Shown here piece by piece: positions 25,501 through 35,177 of a DNA stretch of 64,000 nucleotides. The stretch lies in assembly GCA_950097015.1 (NCBI GenBank), contig CATNEN010000038.1:3617501-3681500 (forward strand). Reading direction: 5' to 3'. The DNA is from Macrostomum hystrix. Lineage: Eukaryota > Platyhelminthes > Macrostomidae. Every line of letters starts with the position of its first letter. Within the stretch, counting starts at the first letter, position 1. The translations under genes were made by a program, and so were the position numbers. The notes beneath the pieces are model-generated. The model was not told the origin of the DNA. It saw only the letters and a program-made list of their open reading frames with translations, and did not search any database.

Positions 25501-28500
25501 GGCGGATTTTTTGCCACTAAACAGTCAGAATGTGCCAATTTCAAAAAATTTAAATCCTGTATTTTTTTTGTAACACTAATTCTAAACCTGTAACATTAAA
25601 TCCCAAACCTGTAAAACTGCATCCCAAACCTGTAATACTGCATCCCAAACCTGTAATATTGAATTCCAAACCTGTAATGTTGAATCCCAAACCTGTAATA
25701 CTGCATCCCAAACCTGTAATATTGAATTCCAAACCTGTAATGTTGAATCCCAAACCTGTAATACTGCATCCCAAGCCTGTAATACTGTATCCCAAACCTG
25801 TAACATTAAATCCGAAACCTGTAATATTAAATCCCAAACCTGTAACATGAAATCCCAAACCTGGAATACTGCATCCCAAACCTGTAATATTAAATCCCAA
25901 ACCTGTAATACTGCATCCCAAACCTGTAATACTGCATCCCAAACCTGTAATACTGCATCCCAAACCTGTAATACTGAATCCCAAACCTGTAATATTAAAT
26001 CCCAAACCTGTAATACTGCATCCCAAACCTGTAATATTAAATCCCAAACCTGTAATACTGCATCCCAAACCTGTAATATTTTATTCCAAACCTGCAATAC
26101 TGCATCCCAAACCTGTAATACTGCATCCCAAACCTGTAATACTGCAACCCAAACCTGTAATGCTGCAACCCAAACCTGTAATACTGCAACCCAAACCTGT
26201 AATACTGCAACCCAAACCTGTAATACTGCAACCCAAACCTGTAATACTGCATCCCAAACCTGTAATATTAAATCCCAAACCTGTAATATTAAATCCCAAA
26301 CCTGTAATACTGCATCCCAAACCTGTAATACTGCATCCCAAACCTGTAACATTAAATCCCAAACCTGTAACATGAAATCCCAAACCTGTAATACTGCATC
26401 CCAAACCTGTAATATTAAATCCCAAACCTGTAATACTGCATCCCAAACCTGTAATACTGCATCCCAAACCTGTAATATTAAATCCCAAACCTGTAATATT
26501 AAATCCCAAACCTGTAATATTAAATCCCAAGCCTGTAATATTAAATCCCAAACCTGAAATACTGCATCCCAAACCTGTAATATTAAATCCCAAACCTGTA
26601 ATACTGCATCCCAAACCTGTAATACTACAACCCAAACCTGTAATACTGCATCCCAAACCTGTAATATTAAATCCCAAACCTGTAGTACTGCATCCCAAAC
26701 CTGTAATACTGCATCCCAAACCTGTAATACTGCATCCCAAACCTGTAATATTTAATTCCAAACCTGTAATACTGCATCCCAAACCTGTAATACTTCATCC
26801 CAAACCTGTAATACTGCATCCCAAACCTGTAATACTGCAACCCAAACCTGTAATATTGAATTTCAAACCTGTAATGTTGAATCCCAAACCTGTAATACTG
26901 CATCCCAAGCCTGTAATACTGTATCCCAAACCTGTAACATTAAATCCCAAACCTGTAATATTAAATCCCAAACCTGTAGCATTAAATCCAAAACCTGTAA
27001 TATTAAATCCCAAACCTGTAATACTGCATCCCAAACCTGTAATATTAAATCCCAAACCTGTAGTACTGCATCCCAAACCTGTAATATTAAATCCCAAACC
27101 TTTAATATTTAATTCTAAACCTGTAATACTGCATCCCAAACCTGTAATACTGCAACCCAAACCTGTAATACTGCATCCCAAACCTGTAATACTGCAACCC
27201 AAACCTGTAATATTGAATTCCAAACCTGTAATATTGAATCATCCAAAATCAAATCCCATATTCATAAACTGAGAATTAAACTGAGAATTTTGAAGTGGAG
27301 TCTGCTGTCTGTAGCTAAACAGGCATTGTCAATAAGAGCCACTAGGAAGTTCTGTATTTTGCTTTCTGAGGGCGCCACTAAAAACTAGGGGCAGTGCCAC
27401 TGCCAGTGCCACTAACAATTTCCAATCTTTGTAGTATATTCTTCGGCGCAAACAAACCCTTTTTTCTATTTCCTATCACCGTACGTTTCGGTTATTTTAC
27501 TCCTAGTGGTCATTGGTGGGAATTCGCGGATTTTCGGGGGCAATTCGCTAAAAATCCGCCAGCTCTTAAAAAATGCAAAGTAAAAGCAGCAGGTATTTGA
27601 GAGAACCTTTTTGTGCTCACAAGGGTTGTACACAGGCTACCATATTTTGTATCTACAGTAACTGACACACAATCAGTTCCGAACTTCAGCTAACAGATTT
27701 CGAGTCTGATTGCTCAGAGAATCCGAAGTCTCAAATTATCTATGATTGCTCAGGTGACTTTTACAAGAAACAGGAGCTCCTACCTGTTTTGCTTCTCAGG
27801 AAATGGCGCGGACGATCCACGGCTCAGCAGGTCAACCACTCGGTCATGGCCGATTTCCGTGGCGATTCGCAGAGCAGCTTCCAGCAATTCTAGGCTATGA
27901 ACGACCTTCATGAGTGACTCGACAACACTGAGGTGGCCGTTCTGTGACGCAATGTAGAGAGGTGAGGAGCCATGGACTTTCTCTTGAAGATTGACGTCGG
28001 CTCGTGCTTTGATGAGTGAGTCCACCACCTCCTTATGGCCATTTTGTGATGCAATGTAGAGAGGTGAGCAGCCATGGACTTTCTCTTGAAGATTGACGTC
28101 GGCTCGTGCTTTGATGAGTGAGTCCACCACCTCCTTATGGCCATTGTAGGATGCACGGAAGAGAGGTGACTCGCCAGTATTTCTTTGAAGATTGACGTCG
28201 GCTCGTGCTTTGATGAGTGAGTCCACCACCTCCTTATGGCCTTGCTGTGATGCAATGTAGAGAGGTGAGCAGCCATCGACTTCTTGAAGATTGACGTCGG
28301 CTCGTGCTTTGATGAGTGAGTCCACCACCTCCTTATGGCCATTTTGTGATGCAATGTAGAGAGGTGAGCAGCCATGGACTTTCTCTTGAAGATTTACGTC
28401 GGCTCGTGCTTTGATGAGTGAGTCCACCACCTCCTTATGGCCTTGCTGTGATGCAATGTAGAGAGGTGAGCAGCCATCGACTTCTTGAAGATTGACGTCG

Positions 28501-29474
28501 GCTCGTGCTTTGATGAGTGAGTCCACCACCTCCTTATGGCCTTGCCGTGATGCAATGTAGAGAGGTGAGCAGCCATCGACTTCTTGAAGATTGACGTCGG
28601 CTCGTGCTTTGATGAGTGAGTCCACCACCTCCTTATGGCCATTTTGTGATGCAATGTAGAGAGGTGAGCAGCCATGGACTTTCTCTTGAAGATTTACGTC
28701 GGCTCGTGCTTTGATGAGTGAGTCCACCACCTCCTTATGGCCTTGCTGTGATGCAATGTAGAGAGGTGAGCAGCCATCGACTTCTTGAAGATTGACGTCG
28801 GCTCGTGCTTTGATGAGTGAGTCCACCACCTCCTTATGGCCTTGCCGTGATGCAATGTAGAGAGGTGAGCAGCCATCGACTTCTTGAAGATTGACGTCGG
28901 CTCGTGCTTTGATGAGTGAGTCCACCACCTCCTTATGGCCATTTTGTGATGAAATGTAGAGAGGTGACTCGCCAGTATTTCTTTGAAGATTGACGTCGGC
29001 TCGTGCTTTGATGAGTGAGTCCACCACCTCCTTATGGCCATTTTGTGATGAAATGTAGAGAGGTGAGGAGCCATGGACTTTCTCTTGAAGATTGGCGTCG
29101 GCTCGTGCTTTGATGAGTGAGTCCACCATTCGGTGGTGACCAAATGCGGATGCAAAAAGCAATGCTGTCTCCCCTCTCCAGTTCTGCTTATCTACATCTG
29201 CAATGGCTCGGATGAGTCTGACCAGAATTTCATGTCTTCCGTAGAGGCAAGCGAGCATTGCTGGAGTATAAAATGAGTCTGTAAAGGGGATGAAGGCATC
29301 GAGGCTCCCGCCGCTGGCAATGAATCGCTGAACCGACTCCACTCGGTCATCTCTGATGGCTGCCAGCAGCTCCTCGTTGGTGAGTTCTTCTGAGTCTTCT
29401 CGCTGCTGTGAGGAATGAAGTGAGTTCATCAGGTACTCCAGGACAGCCGTGAGTATTCTCAGCAAGAGAAACAT
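22538..29474 (-). CDS. Ankyrin-repeat / Mab-21 (cGAS-like nucleotidyltransferase) fusion protein, 3 exons
   Basis: Predicted exons (5' to 3' on the minus strand) are 29474-27784, 25246-24897 and 23961-22538: 3465 nt, 1154 residues. Exon 1 encodes about 16 ankyrin repeats, most nearly identical ([18 protein letters not shown]). It ends ACAG|GTAG, where the donor itself forms the apparent stop. Exon 2 holds the nucleotidyltransferase core: GSFSEAW, then DIDSDIDVI. Exon 3 continues with [24 protein letters not shown] and the Mab-21 helical block, with [19 protein letters not shown] and W eight residues on (EQWKPENL). Junction phases agree: phase 2 for ankyrin-NTase (AG+A), phase 1 for NTase-Mab-21 (G+CC). 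The exon 2-3 join is firm. The ankyrin join rests on phase, donor and order. Mab-21 relatives include cGAS-like receptors that make cyclic dinucleotides; activity here is unknown, and I could not place the third catalytic acidic residue. Confidence 0.75.
24275..24312 (-). mobile_element. SINE tail fragment in Mab-21 intron
   Basis: Around TTCAGTCCATGGACTGGGG the sequence matches the reverse complement of the tail of the SINE at 2850-3085, including flanking GTAC and GGACACC-like bases. It lies in the 935-bp intron between the NTase and Mab-21 exons. Confidence 0.4.
25236..25440. repeat. 52-bp tandem repeat carrying repeated splice acceptors
   Basis: Four copies start at 25243, 25295, 25347 and 25399 (period exactly 52). 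On the minus strand each contains CTCACCCTTCAG followed by AG, a good 3' splice site. The innermost is the proposed acceptor of the NTase exon. Confidence 0.9.
25566..27243. repeat. 21-bp tandem array, about 80 copies, in ankyrin-NTase intron
   Basis: The unit is TAATACTGCATCCCAAACCT plus G, with TAATATTAAATCC and TAATACTGCAACC variants. Long open frames on both strands follow from the period being a multiple of three. It fills most of the proposed 2.5-kb intron; 27244-27780 is unique AT-rich sequence with nothing recognisable. Confidence 0.96.
27905..29130 (-). repeat. Coding tandem repeat: near-identical ankyrin units
   Basis: The units are 99 or 102 bp and each encodes one ankyrin repeat. 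A three-unit block (EVDGC-RQG, EVDGC-QQG, EKVHGC-QNG) occurs twice in succession (about 28.3-28.9 kb), showing recent expansion. Substitutions between units cluster at loop positions. Confidence 0.9.
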
Positions 29475-29604
29475 TTTGCATGTGTCTGCTTCTGGGTTGG
29501 GAAAATGGCAAATGTGGTGGAGTAGCTTGGCACATTGCTTTTGTTGTCCGCTGCAGCCAACCAGAAGCCTTCTTTACTGCAGGAGGCTTATTGGCTGTTC
29601 AGCT

Positions 29605-30640
29605 GCTTAGAGGAGAGGGAAGGAGAGGAGAAGAGGAGAGGAGGAGACGAGAGGAGAGAAGAAAACGAGAGAAGAGGAGAAAAGAGGAGAGAAGAGGAGC
29701 TGACGACGAGAAAAGAGGAGACGAGAGGAGAGGAGAAGAGAAGAGAGGAGAGGGGAAAAGGAGAGATGAGAAGAGAGAAGACAAGAGGGGACAGGAGAGG
29801 AGAGAAGACGAGAGCTGAAGAGAAGAGGAGATGAGAGAAAAGGAGAGAAGGAGAGGAGAGGAGAGAAGAAATGGAGAGAAGAGGAGAAAAGAGGAGGAGA
29901 GGAGAGGAAAGGAGAGGAGAAAGAGAGAAGAGGAGAGGAGAGGAGAGGAGAAAAGTAGATGAATAAAGGAGAGGAGAGAACAAAGGAAAAGAAGAGGAGA
30001 GAGGAGGAGAGGAGAGAAGAGGAGACGAGGAGAGGAGAGGAGAAAGGGAGAGGAGAAGAGGAAAAAGGAGAGGTGTGGAGAGGAGAGGAGAAGAGGAGAG
30101 GAGGAGAGAAAAAGAGGAGAGTAGATAAGAGAAGAAGAGGAGAGGAGAAGAGGAAAAGAGAGAAAAGGAGGGAAGAGGAGAGGAGAGGAGAAGAGGAGAG
30201 GAGAGGAGAAGAGGAGAGGACAGGAGAAGAGGAGAGGAGAAGAGAGGAGAAGAGGAGAGAGGAGGAGAAGAGAGGAAAAGAGGAGAGGAAGGGAGTGGAG
30301 AAAAGGAGAATAGGAGAGGAGAGGAGAGGTGAGGAGAAGAGGAGAGGAGAGGAGAAGAGGAAAGGAGTAGAGGAGAGAAGATGAGAAAAGAGGAGAAAAG
30401 GGGAGAAAAGAGGAGAAGAGGAGAGAAGAGGAGACAAGAAGAGGAGAGGAGAGAAGAGGAGGGAAGAGGAGAGGAGAGGAGAGGAGAAGAGGAGAGGAGA
30501 GGAGAAGAGGAGTGGAGTAGAGGAGAAAGAGGAGAGAAGAGAAGAGGAGAGGAGAAGAGGAGGAGAGAGAAGAAGAGAGAAGAGGAGAGGAGAGGAGAAG
30601 AGGAGAGGAGGGGAGGAGTGGAGAGGAGAGGAGAGGAGAG
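29605..30640. repeat. GA-rich microsatellite, about 1 kb
   Basis: Almost pure purine on the plus strand, built from GAGGAGA, AGAAGAGGAGA and similar. It lies just 5' of the ankyrin exon (minus strand). Long open frames on both strands have no protein meaning. Confidence 0.97.
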
Positions 30641-33600
30641 AAGCTCGCACAGGCGGGACACAACGCCTGTGAGGTATGAGTCAGTCCAGGCCCACGGGCT
30701 AAGGTCTGCGATGCCTTACACCTGCAGTCGCCTTTTGAGCAGGCTTGGCAGGAAGGAGCCCCGTGCCTTCGGGTGCAGGAAACCCTCCACGTTTTCCCGT
30801 CAGCTGACCCATGGGTACACGTCCCGCGAGTGTTCAAGGCTGACCCTAGGGCAGCCGGACAGAATGGGCAACAGCGCTGGATGACCCATCCAGGGCCTCT
30901 GGCCAAACTGGGTACCTCTAGCCTTGGCTGGAGGGAAAGGTGTCACCCTTTGACCTCAACAGGGTATGCGGCCAGTCCGCAGCGTTCGTGCACCTGTGCG
31001 TGATCAGGTACCTCTGGCTACGGCTGGTGGAACAGGTGTCACCCTTCGACCTCAACAGGGTACGCAGCCAGTCTGCGGGCCTGGCACTGCTCTAGGTGCC
31101 CTCTTATGCCTAAGGTCTCACCGCGCTGAGGGGCTGAAAGGTCCGGGGAGTATATCCGGCTAATCCGTTAGCGGTTTTTATGTTTAATTTAAAATTTTTT
31201 TGTCATTCCAGCAACCTATGGAGTCCCACTATAGCTCCAGCACGTCCCAGGACCCTGCTGAAACGCTGACCCCGGCCGGCGACGCAGATCCTCAGGACCA
31301 GCGCCAGGGCGACACCGGTTCCACCGGCGCTCAAAACCCATCCTGCTCCTCCGCCACTCAGAAAAACACCAGAGCGGCTGGATCTAAGAGCAAACGCTCC
31401 CCTGCCAGCTTCGCCCGCTTCCAGGAATTCGGGCGGCGCAAACAGGAAGCACGGTTGGCTGCAAAATCCGCGCCAAACACCGCCTCCGAGGAGGGGGCCG
31501 GCAACTCTGCAAACATCGCGGAGGAACCGGCACCCAACAAGGAGGCGGACTCCTCGCGTCGTCCGGGAAACCCGGAAGCGCGGAAAAGTGCCGCCCAGGC
31601 CTCTGGGGCGTCCGGTTCCTCTCGTGGCGGAACCTCTCACAGTCATCCGGAAACTCCGACGACTGCTGGGGGGCCGTTGCGGGAGGCGCCGGCCAAACCA
31701 CAAAGCCAAAGCGCACTTACGCTGCTATGGCAAAGAGGCAGCCGGCCTTGGTTATCCGAGGCCAGGAGACGCCCCTCTCGACAGCGCAACTCGACCAGAT
31801 TTGGCGCAGATTGGACTCCCTTCTGGTGAAACTGGCACTGAGCGGTACTGTGCTGCACGTCCTGAAGACCGACATCCAGGACCAAGCCCTCATTGTCCAG
31901 CCTTGTCCAACCAGTCCGGACTGCAACTCCTCGAGATGCTGAAAACCTTCGACTGGGGCACGGAAATGGGCAACCTGTTTATCTACAGGGAGGACGAGCG
32001 CCCCTAGACACACCGTCATCGTGTTTGGATCCCAGCTCGCAGCGCCATCTGCTGTTGGCAATCTACCCGGATCTGCCAGCAAACGGTGTCGTGGTTCATG
32101 AAACCATCACCAGACCTGATGGAGATGGTTTCACGGCCATTCTAGGACTGACGGACAGCTGGATGCTCCGCTGCCCAGACATGTCCTACATCAGTGCAGG
32201 TCTCACTCGAATGCAGATCTTCAGCTTCGAGTCCGACGCCACTCGCCCGCCGCCCCCGGAAAAGCGGAAACGGACGAATCAGAGCTCTGCCGGGCCCCTG
32301 CGATGAGGAATCTCTCCTGAACAACTCGCCGTAGGCCAGCAGGTAACCGCACGGACCGCCCCTTCTGGGGTGAGCTTCCTGCAGCTGAACCTGCACCACT
32401 GCATCGCGGCCTCGACCAACCTGGTGCGTGTGGTGGACTTCGTAAAACCGGGCATCATCCTCCTCCAGGAGCCCTGGACGAAGAAAGGTAAGATTCCGAA
32501 CATTCCTGCAGGTTTTGACTGTTTTTCATGCCCCAAAACCCCAGGGCTGCTGTGTTCGCGACTACCGATCTCAAAGCTTGGCATAGACCAGACCTCTCTG
32601 ACAAAGACCTCTGTGCCATCCAAACCAACCACATTCTCCCGAACCGCACCGTCATCATCGCCTCTATCTACATTCCTGGTGACGGTCCGGCGGTTCCGCC
32701 CAGTCTGACTTCCCTCGTGGACTACTGCTCAGACCGCGACTTTGAGCTGCTGGTGGCAGGCGACATTAACGCCCACCACACCCACTGGGGCAGTGTTACT
32801 TCAAACTGCTGAGGCGAGGATCTCCTTGCCTACATCTGCACCACCAATATTGAGTTCTGCAACTCGGGTGGCACACCCACCTTTGACAATGCGCGACCAT
32901 CCTGACAGCTCATGAAACCTCTTGCCCCCTTAAAGCCTACAAAGGCAAAAAATCCGCTCCCTGGTGGAACCCAGCGCTTGGAACCCTCCGGCGCAAGGCC
33001 AAATCCCTCCAGCGGATTGCGCGGAAAAGCAAGGACCCAGCTGACCTGACCGCCTACCAGAATGCGATTCGCGACTTTAAGCATGACACCAGGAAAGCGA
33101 AGTCCGATAAGTGGCGCCAATACTGCGCCGAGCTTGAGGGCACGCGCCCAACCTCTCGCGTTGTAAAAGCGCTCACTCCTGACAAAATGTCGAAGCTCTC
33201 AGTGATCAAAAGACCGGACGGCCGGCTTGCTGAGAATCCTGGCGAATCGCTGGACATCATGCTCGCCAGCGCTTTCCCCCGGACAGCGCCGCTTCAGGAC
33301 CCGCCGGACCACACTCCGGGTGGACACATCCTTGCGACCACCATTATCACTAGAGAACGGACAGCTCGCGCTGCTAATTCCTTCTCACCTTTTAAGTCAC
33401 CTGGACCTAACAAGATTTACCCCGCCTTCCTACATGAAGCGGTGAAAAATGACAAGTTCCTCGGCCTCCTCTGCAACCTGTTCAAGGCCTGCATCACCCT
33501 CGGGTACGTACCCAGGTCTTGGCAGGAAGCCACTATCGTCTTCATCCCCAAGCCTGGGAAGGGAGACTACCATTGCGCCAAAGCCTTCCGCCCCATCAGC

Positions 33601-33738
33601 TTAACATCCTTCTTTCTTAAACTGCTTGAAAGGCTAGTTCTTTGTCGCCTCCTTCACGTTGAGCTGAGGAACTCCCCGCTCTCCGCCAACCAGCACGCCT
33701 TTCGATCCGGACGCTCCATCGAAAGTCTTATTACGTGA
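30641..33738 (+). mobile_element. Degenerate non-LTR retrotransposon (I/Jockey-R1-like LINE), 3'-truncated
   Basis: A GC-rich 5' UTR (to about 31200) precedes a Pro/Ser-rich ORF1 remnant, 31215-32306, with YAAMAKRQPALVIRG after a frameshift. ORF2 begins near 32370. It has an AP-like endonuclease (LQLNLHHC, ILLQEPW, VAGDINAHHTHWGS), a stop at 32810-32812, then a deletion. It resumes with APWWNPALGTLRRKAK and reverse transcriptase motifs (PKSPGPNKIYP-like, VFIPKPGKGDYHCAKAFRPI, NQHAF). It ends at about 33738, before the YxDD active site. Frames shift several times, so no protein is made. Clade assignment is by motif memory only. Confidence 0.85.
30909..31090 (+). repeat. About 100-bp tandem duplication in LINE 5' UTR
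   Basis: Two diverged copies both run from GGTACCTCT through AGGTGTCACCCTT and GACCTCAACAGGGTA to the CAGTC region. Repeated 5' UTR units are known promoters in some LINEs; that role here is inference. Confidence 0.65.
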
Positions 33739-34235
33739 AGCTGGCGGAGGAGATTCACAGCGAGCTCCTTTTCAACATTGTTCCGGATAAAAGCGATTTT
33801 TTCATCGTTTATTACGTGTGCGGCTTCTGCGCCCGCTCTGTGACGAAATTGCGAATCATGCAGGGAGACCCTCCTCTGGGATGCTCCATCAGCAGAATTT
33901 TACTTTAAAGAGGACGGAGCTAAGAACATCAAGGATGCTTCGGACTTTCTCGCTGAAGTCAATCGAGAAGGCACTTGTTCCCGATTGGCATACTATGCTG
34001 GCGTGCCTTCGTCGAGATTAAGAGCACACCAAGATTGAAGGACAGGTTTCTGTCAGCCTCGAACCAGAGAGCCGGGTTTCATCAAGTCATGGATTTTGTG
34101 CTCGCGGACAACCCGACGTTCCTGTTCGGCCGGACGCACTGCACGGATGGCGACGACTTGGTGCCGGAGATTACTAAGAGGTTTCTCAATTGCATGGCCA
34201 AAAACCTGGCTCGGCAGATGGCCGAGTACTGTACT
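33739..34235 (+). pseudogene. Unrecognised coding-like remnant
   Basis: Three consecutive frames read like protein with GC-rich third positions: LAEEIHSELLFNIVPDKSDF up to a stop near 33905, then KEDGAKNIKDASDFLAEVNR, then FVEIKSTPRLKDRF to ITKRFLNCMAKNLARQMAEY. Two frame changes break it. It could be a host exon fragment or a piece of a mobile element. I do not recognise the family. It is abutted by a GTACT microsatellite and a fold-back element. Confidence 0.35.
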
Positions 34236-34268
34236 GTACTGTGTACTATACTGAAAGTACTGTGTAGT

Positions 34269-34431
34269 TTCATTGAGCAACGCTGGGATTCCCGCCATGC
34301 TCTGTTTGCACCATAGACATTCCACCGGGGTTTTAATGTCGTCTATTAAAACCGCGCGGTATTTAATGGCGGGAATCCCAGCGTTGCTCAATGAAAATAC
34401 ACACCGGCTATTTCGGGCATCAATGTCTATG
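34269..34431. mobile_element. Fold-back MITE, left end truncated
   Basis: It shares the inner inverted repeat CATTGAGCAACGCTGGGATT with the complete copy at 35893-36091. It keeps the full right terminus ending CATCAATGTCTATG but only about 30 bp of the left terminus. Confidence 0.85.
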
Positions 34432-35177
34432 ACATGCTATTTTCTTTGCTTTGCTTAATATCAGCATTAACCAAGCTGATGTCACTGCAGTACTGCAAAG
34501 GAGGCTGCAGAAGCTGACCGGTTCCAGTAGCAGAAGTTAAATGGACTTGCAACTTAACTAAGGACACTATAGTTACTGTTTTACTGTTGGACTATTCATT
34601 CCTATCACTTTCAGTGAAAGTAGTGAGTACTAATTTTGATCTTGATTTCTCATATAGGAATTTTAATGTTTTTGTGTTTGCTAAGAAATTTCTATTTTCT
34701 TTTGCCATTGCTATACTGCTATTTGTATTTTCTATTCAGCTATTGTTACGAAAGCAATTGTATGGATCATCTTTTTAATTTTTAATTTTCTTTTCAATTT
34801 CCTGTACAAGCATACTTATTACAGTATTTGATTCTACTTAGTGCACGTGCAAAATAAACCTTGGGGCTTGGGGTAGTGAGGCTTTCCAGACTAGAAAAAG
34901 CCAGCCGTGTATGGTGTGGCAGCCAAAATGGGAGTTTCCATTCCAGCTACTGTATTCAGAGTTCCTTGGCGTAACACGTCAGTGCACGGCGGGAGGGCTC
35001 TGAACGGTTTTGGACAGCATCGCTTAGCAATCGATTCAGAGTTCAATTTATTTCTCTTCAATGCCAGAAAAGGCAGTCTGAAAAAAACTGGCAGAAATAA
35101 ATAGGATCGCATTATTCCAACCTAACAGACACTATCAAATAAACTCATACAAGCGTAACAAGAGAAAGGTCTGCACA
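34432..35177. other. AT-rich spacer and 5' flank of the WSC gene
   Basis: AT-rich sequence with no recognisable gene. The last 170 bases before the WSC start codon may include its promoter and 5' UTR, but no core element is evident. Confidence 0.4.

Noticed and set aside
27908-29155. Second protein ([10 protein letters not shown]-type repeats) on the minus strand
   Set aside because: This is an out-of-frame reading of the ankyrin repeat DNA.
29588-30884. Ser/Leu-rich and Glu/Arg-rich proteins in the GA tract
   Set aside because: These are low-complexity translations of a purine microsatellite, open in all frames.
31203-31716. Minus-strand frames opposite LINE ORF1
   Set aside because: They are GC-rich shadows; the plus strand carries the LINE ORF1 and ORF2 order with recognisable motifs.
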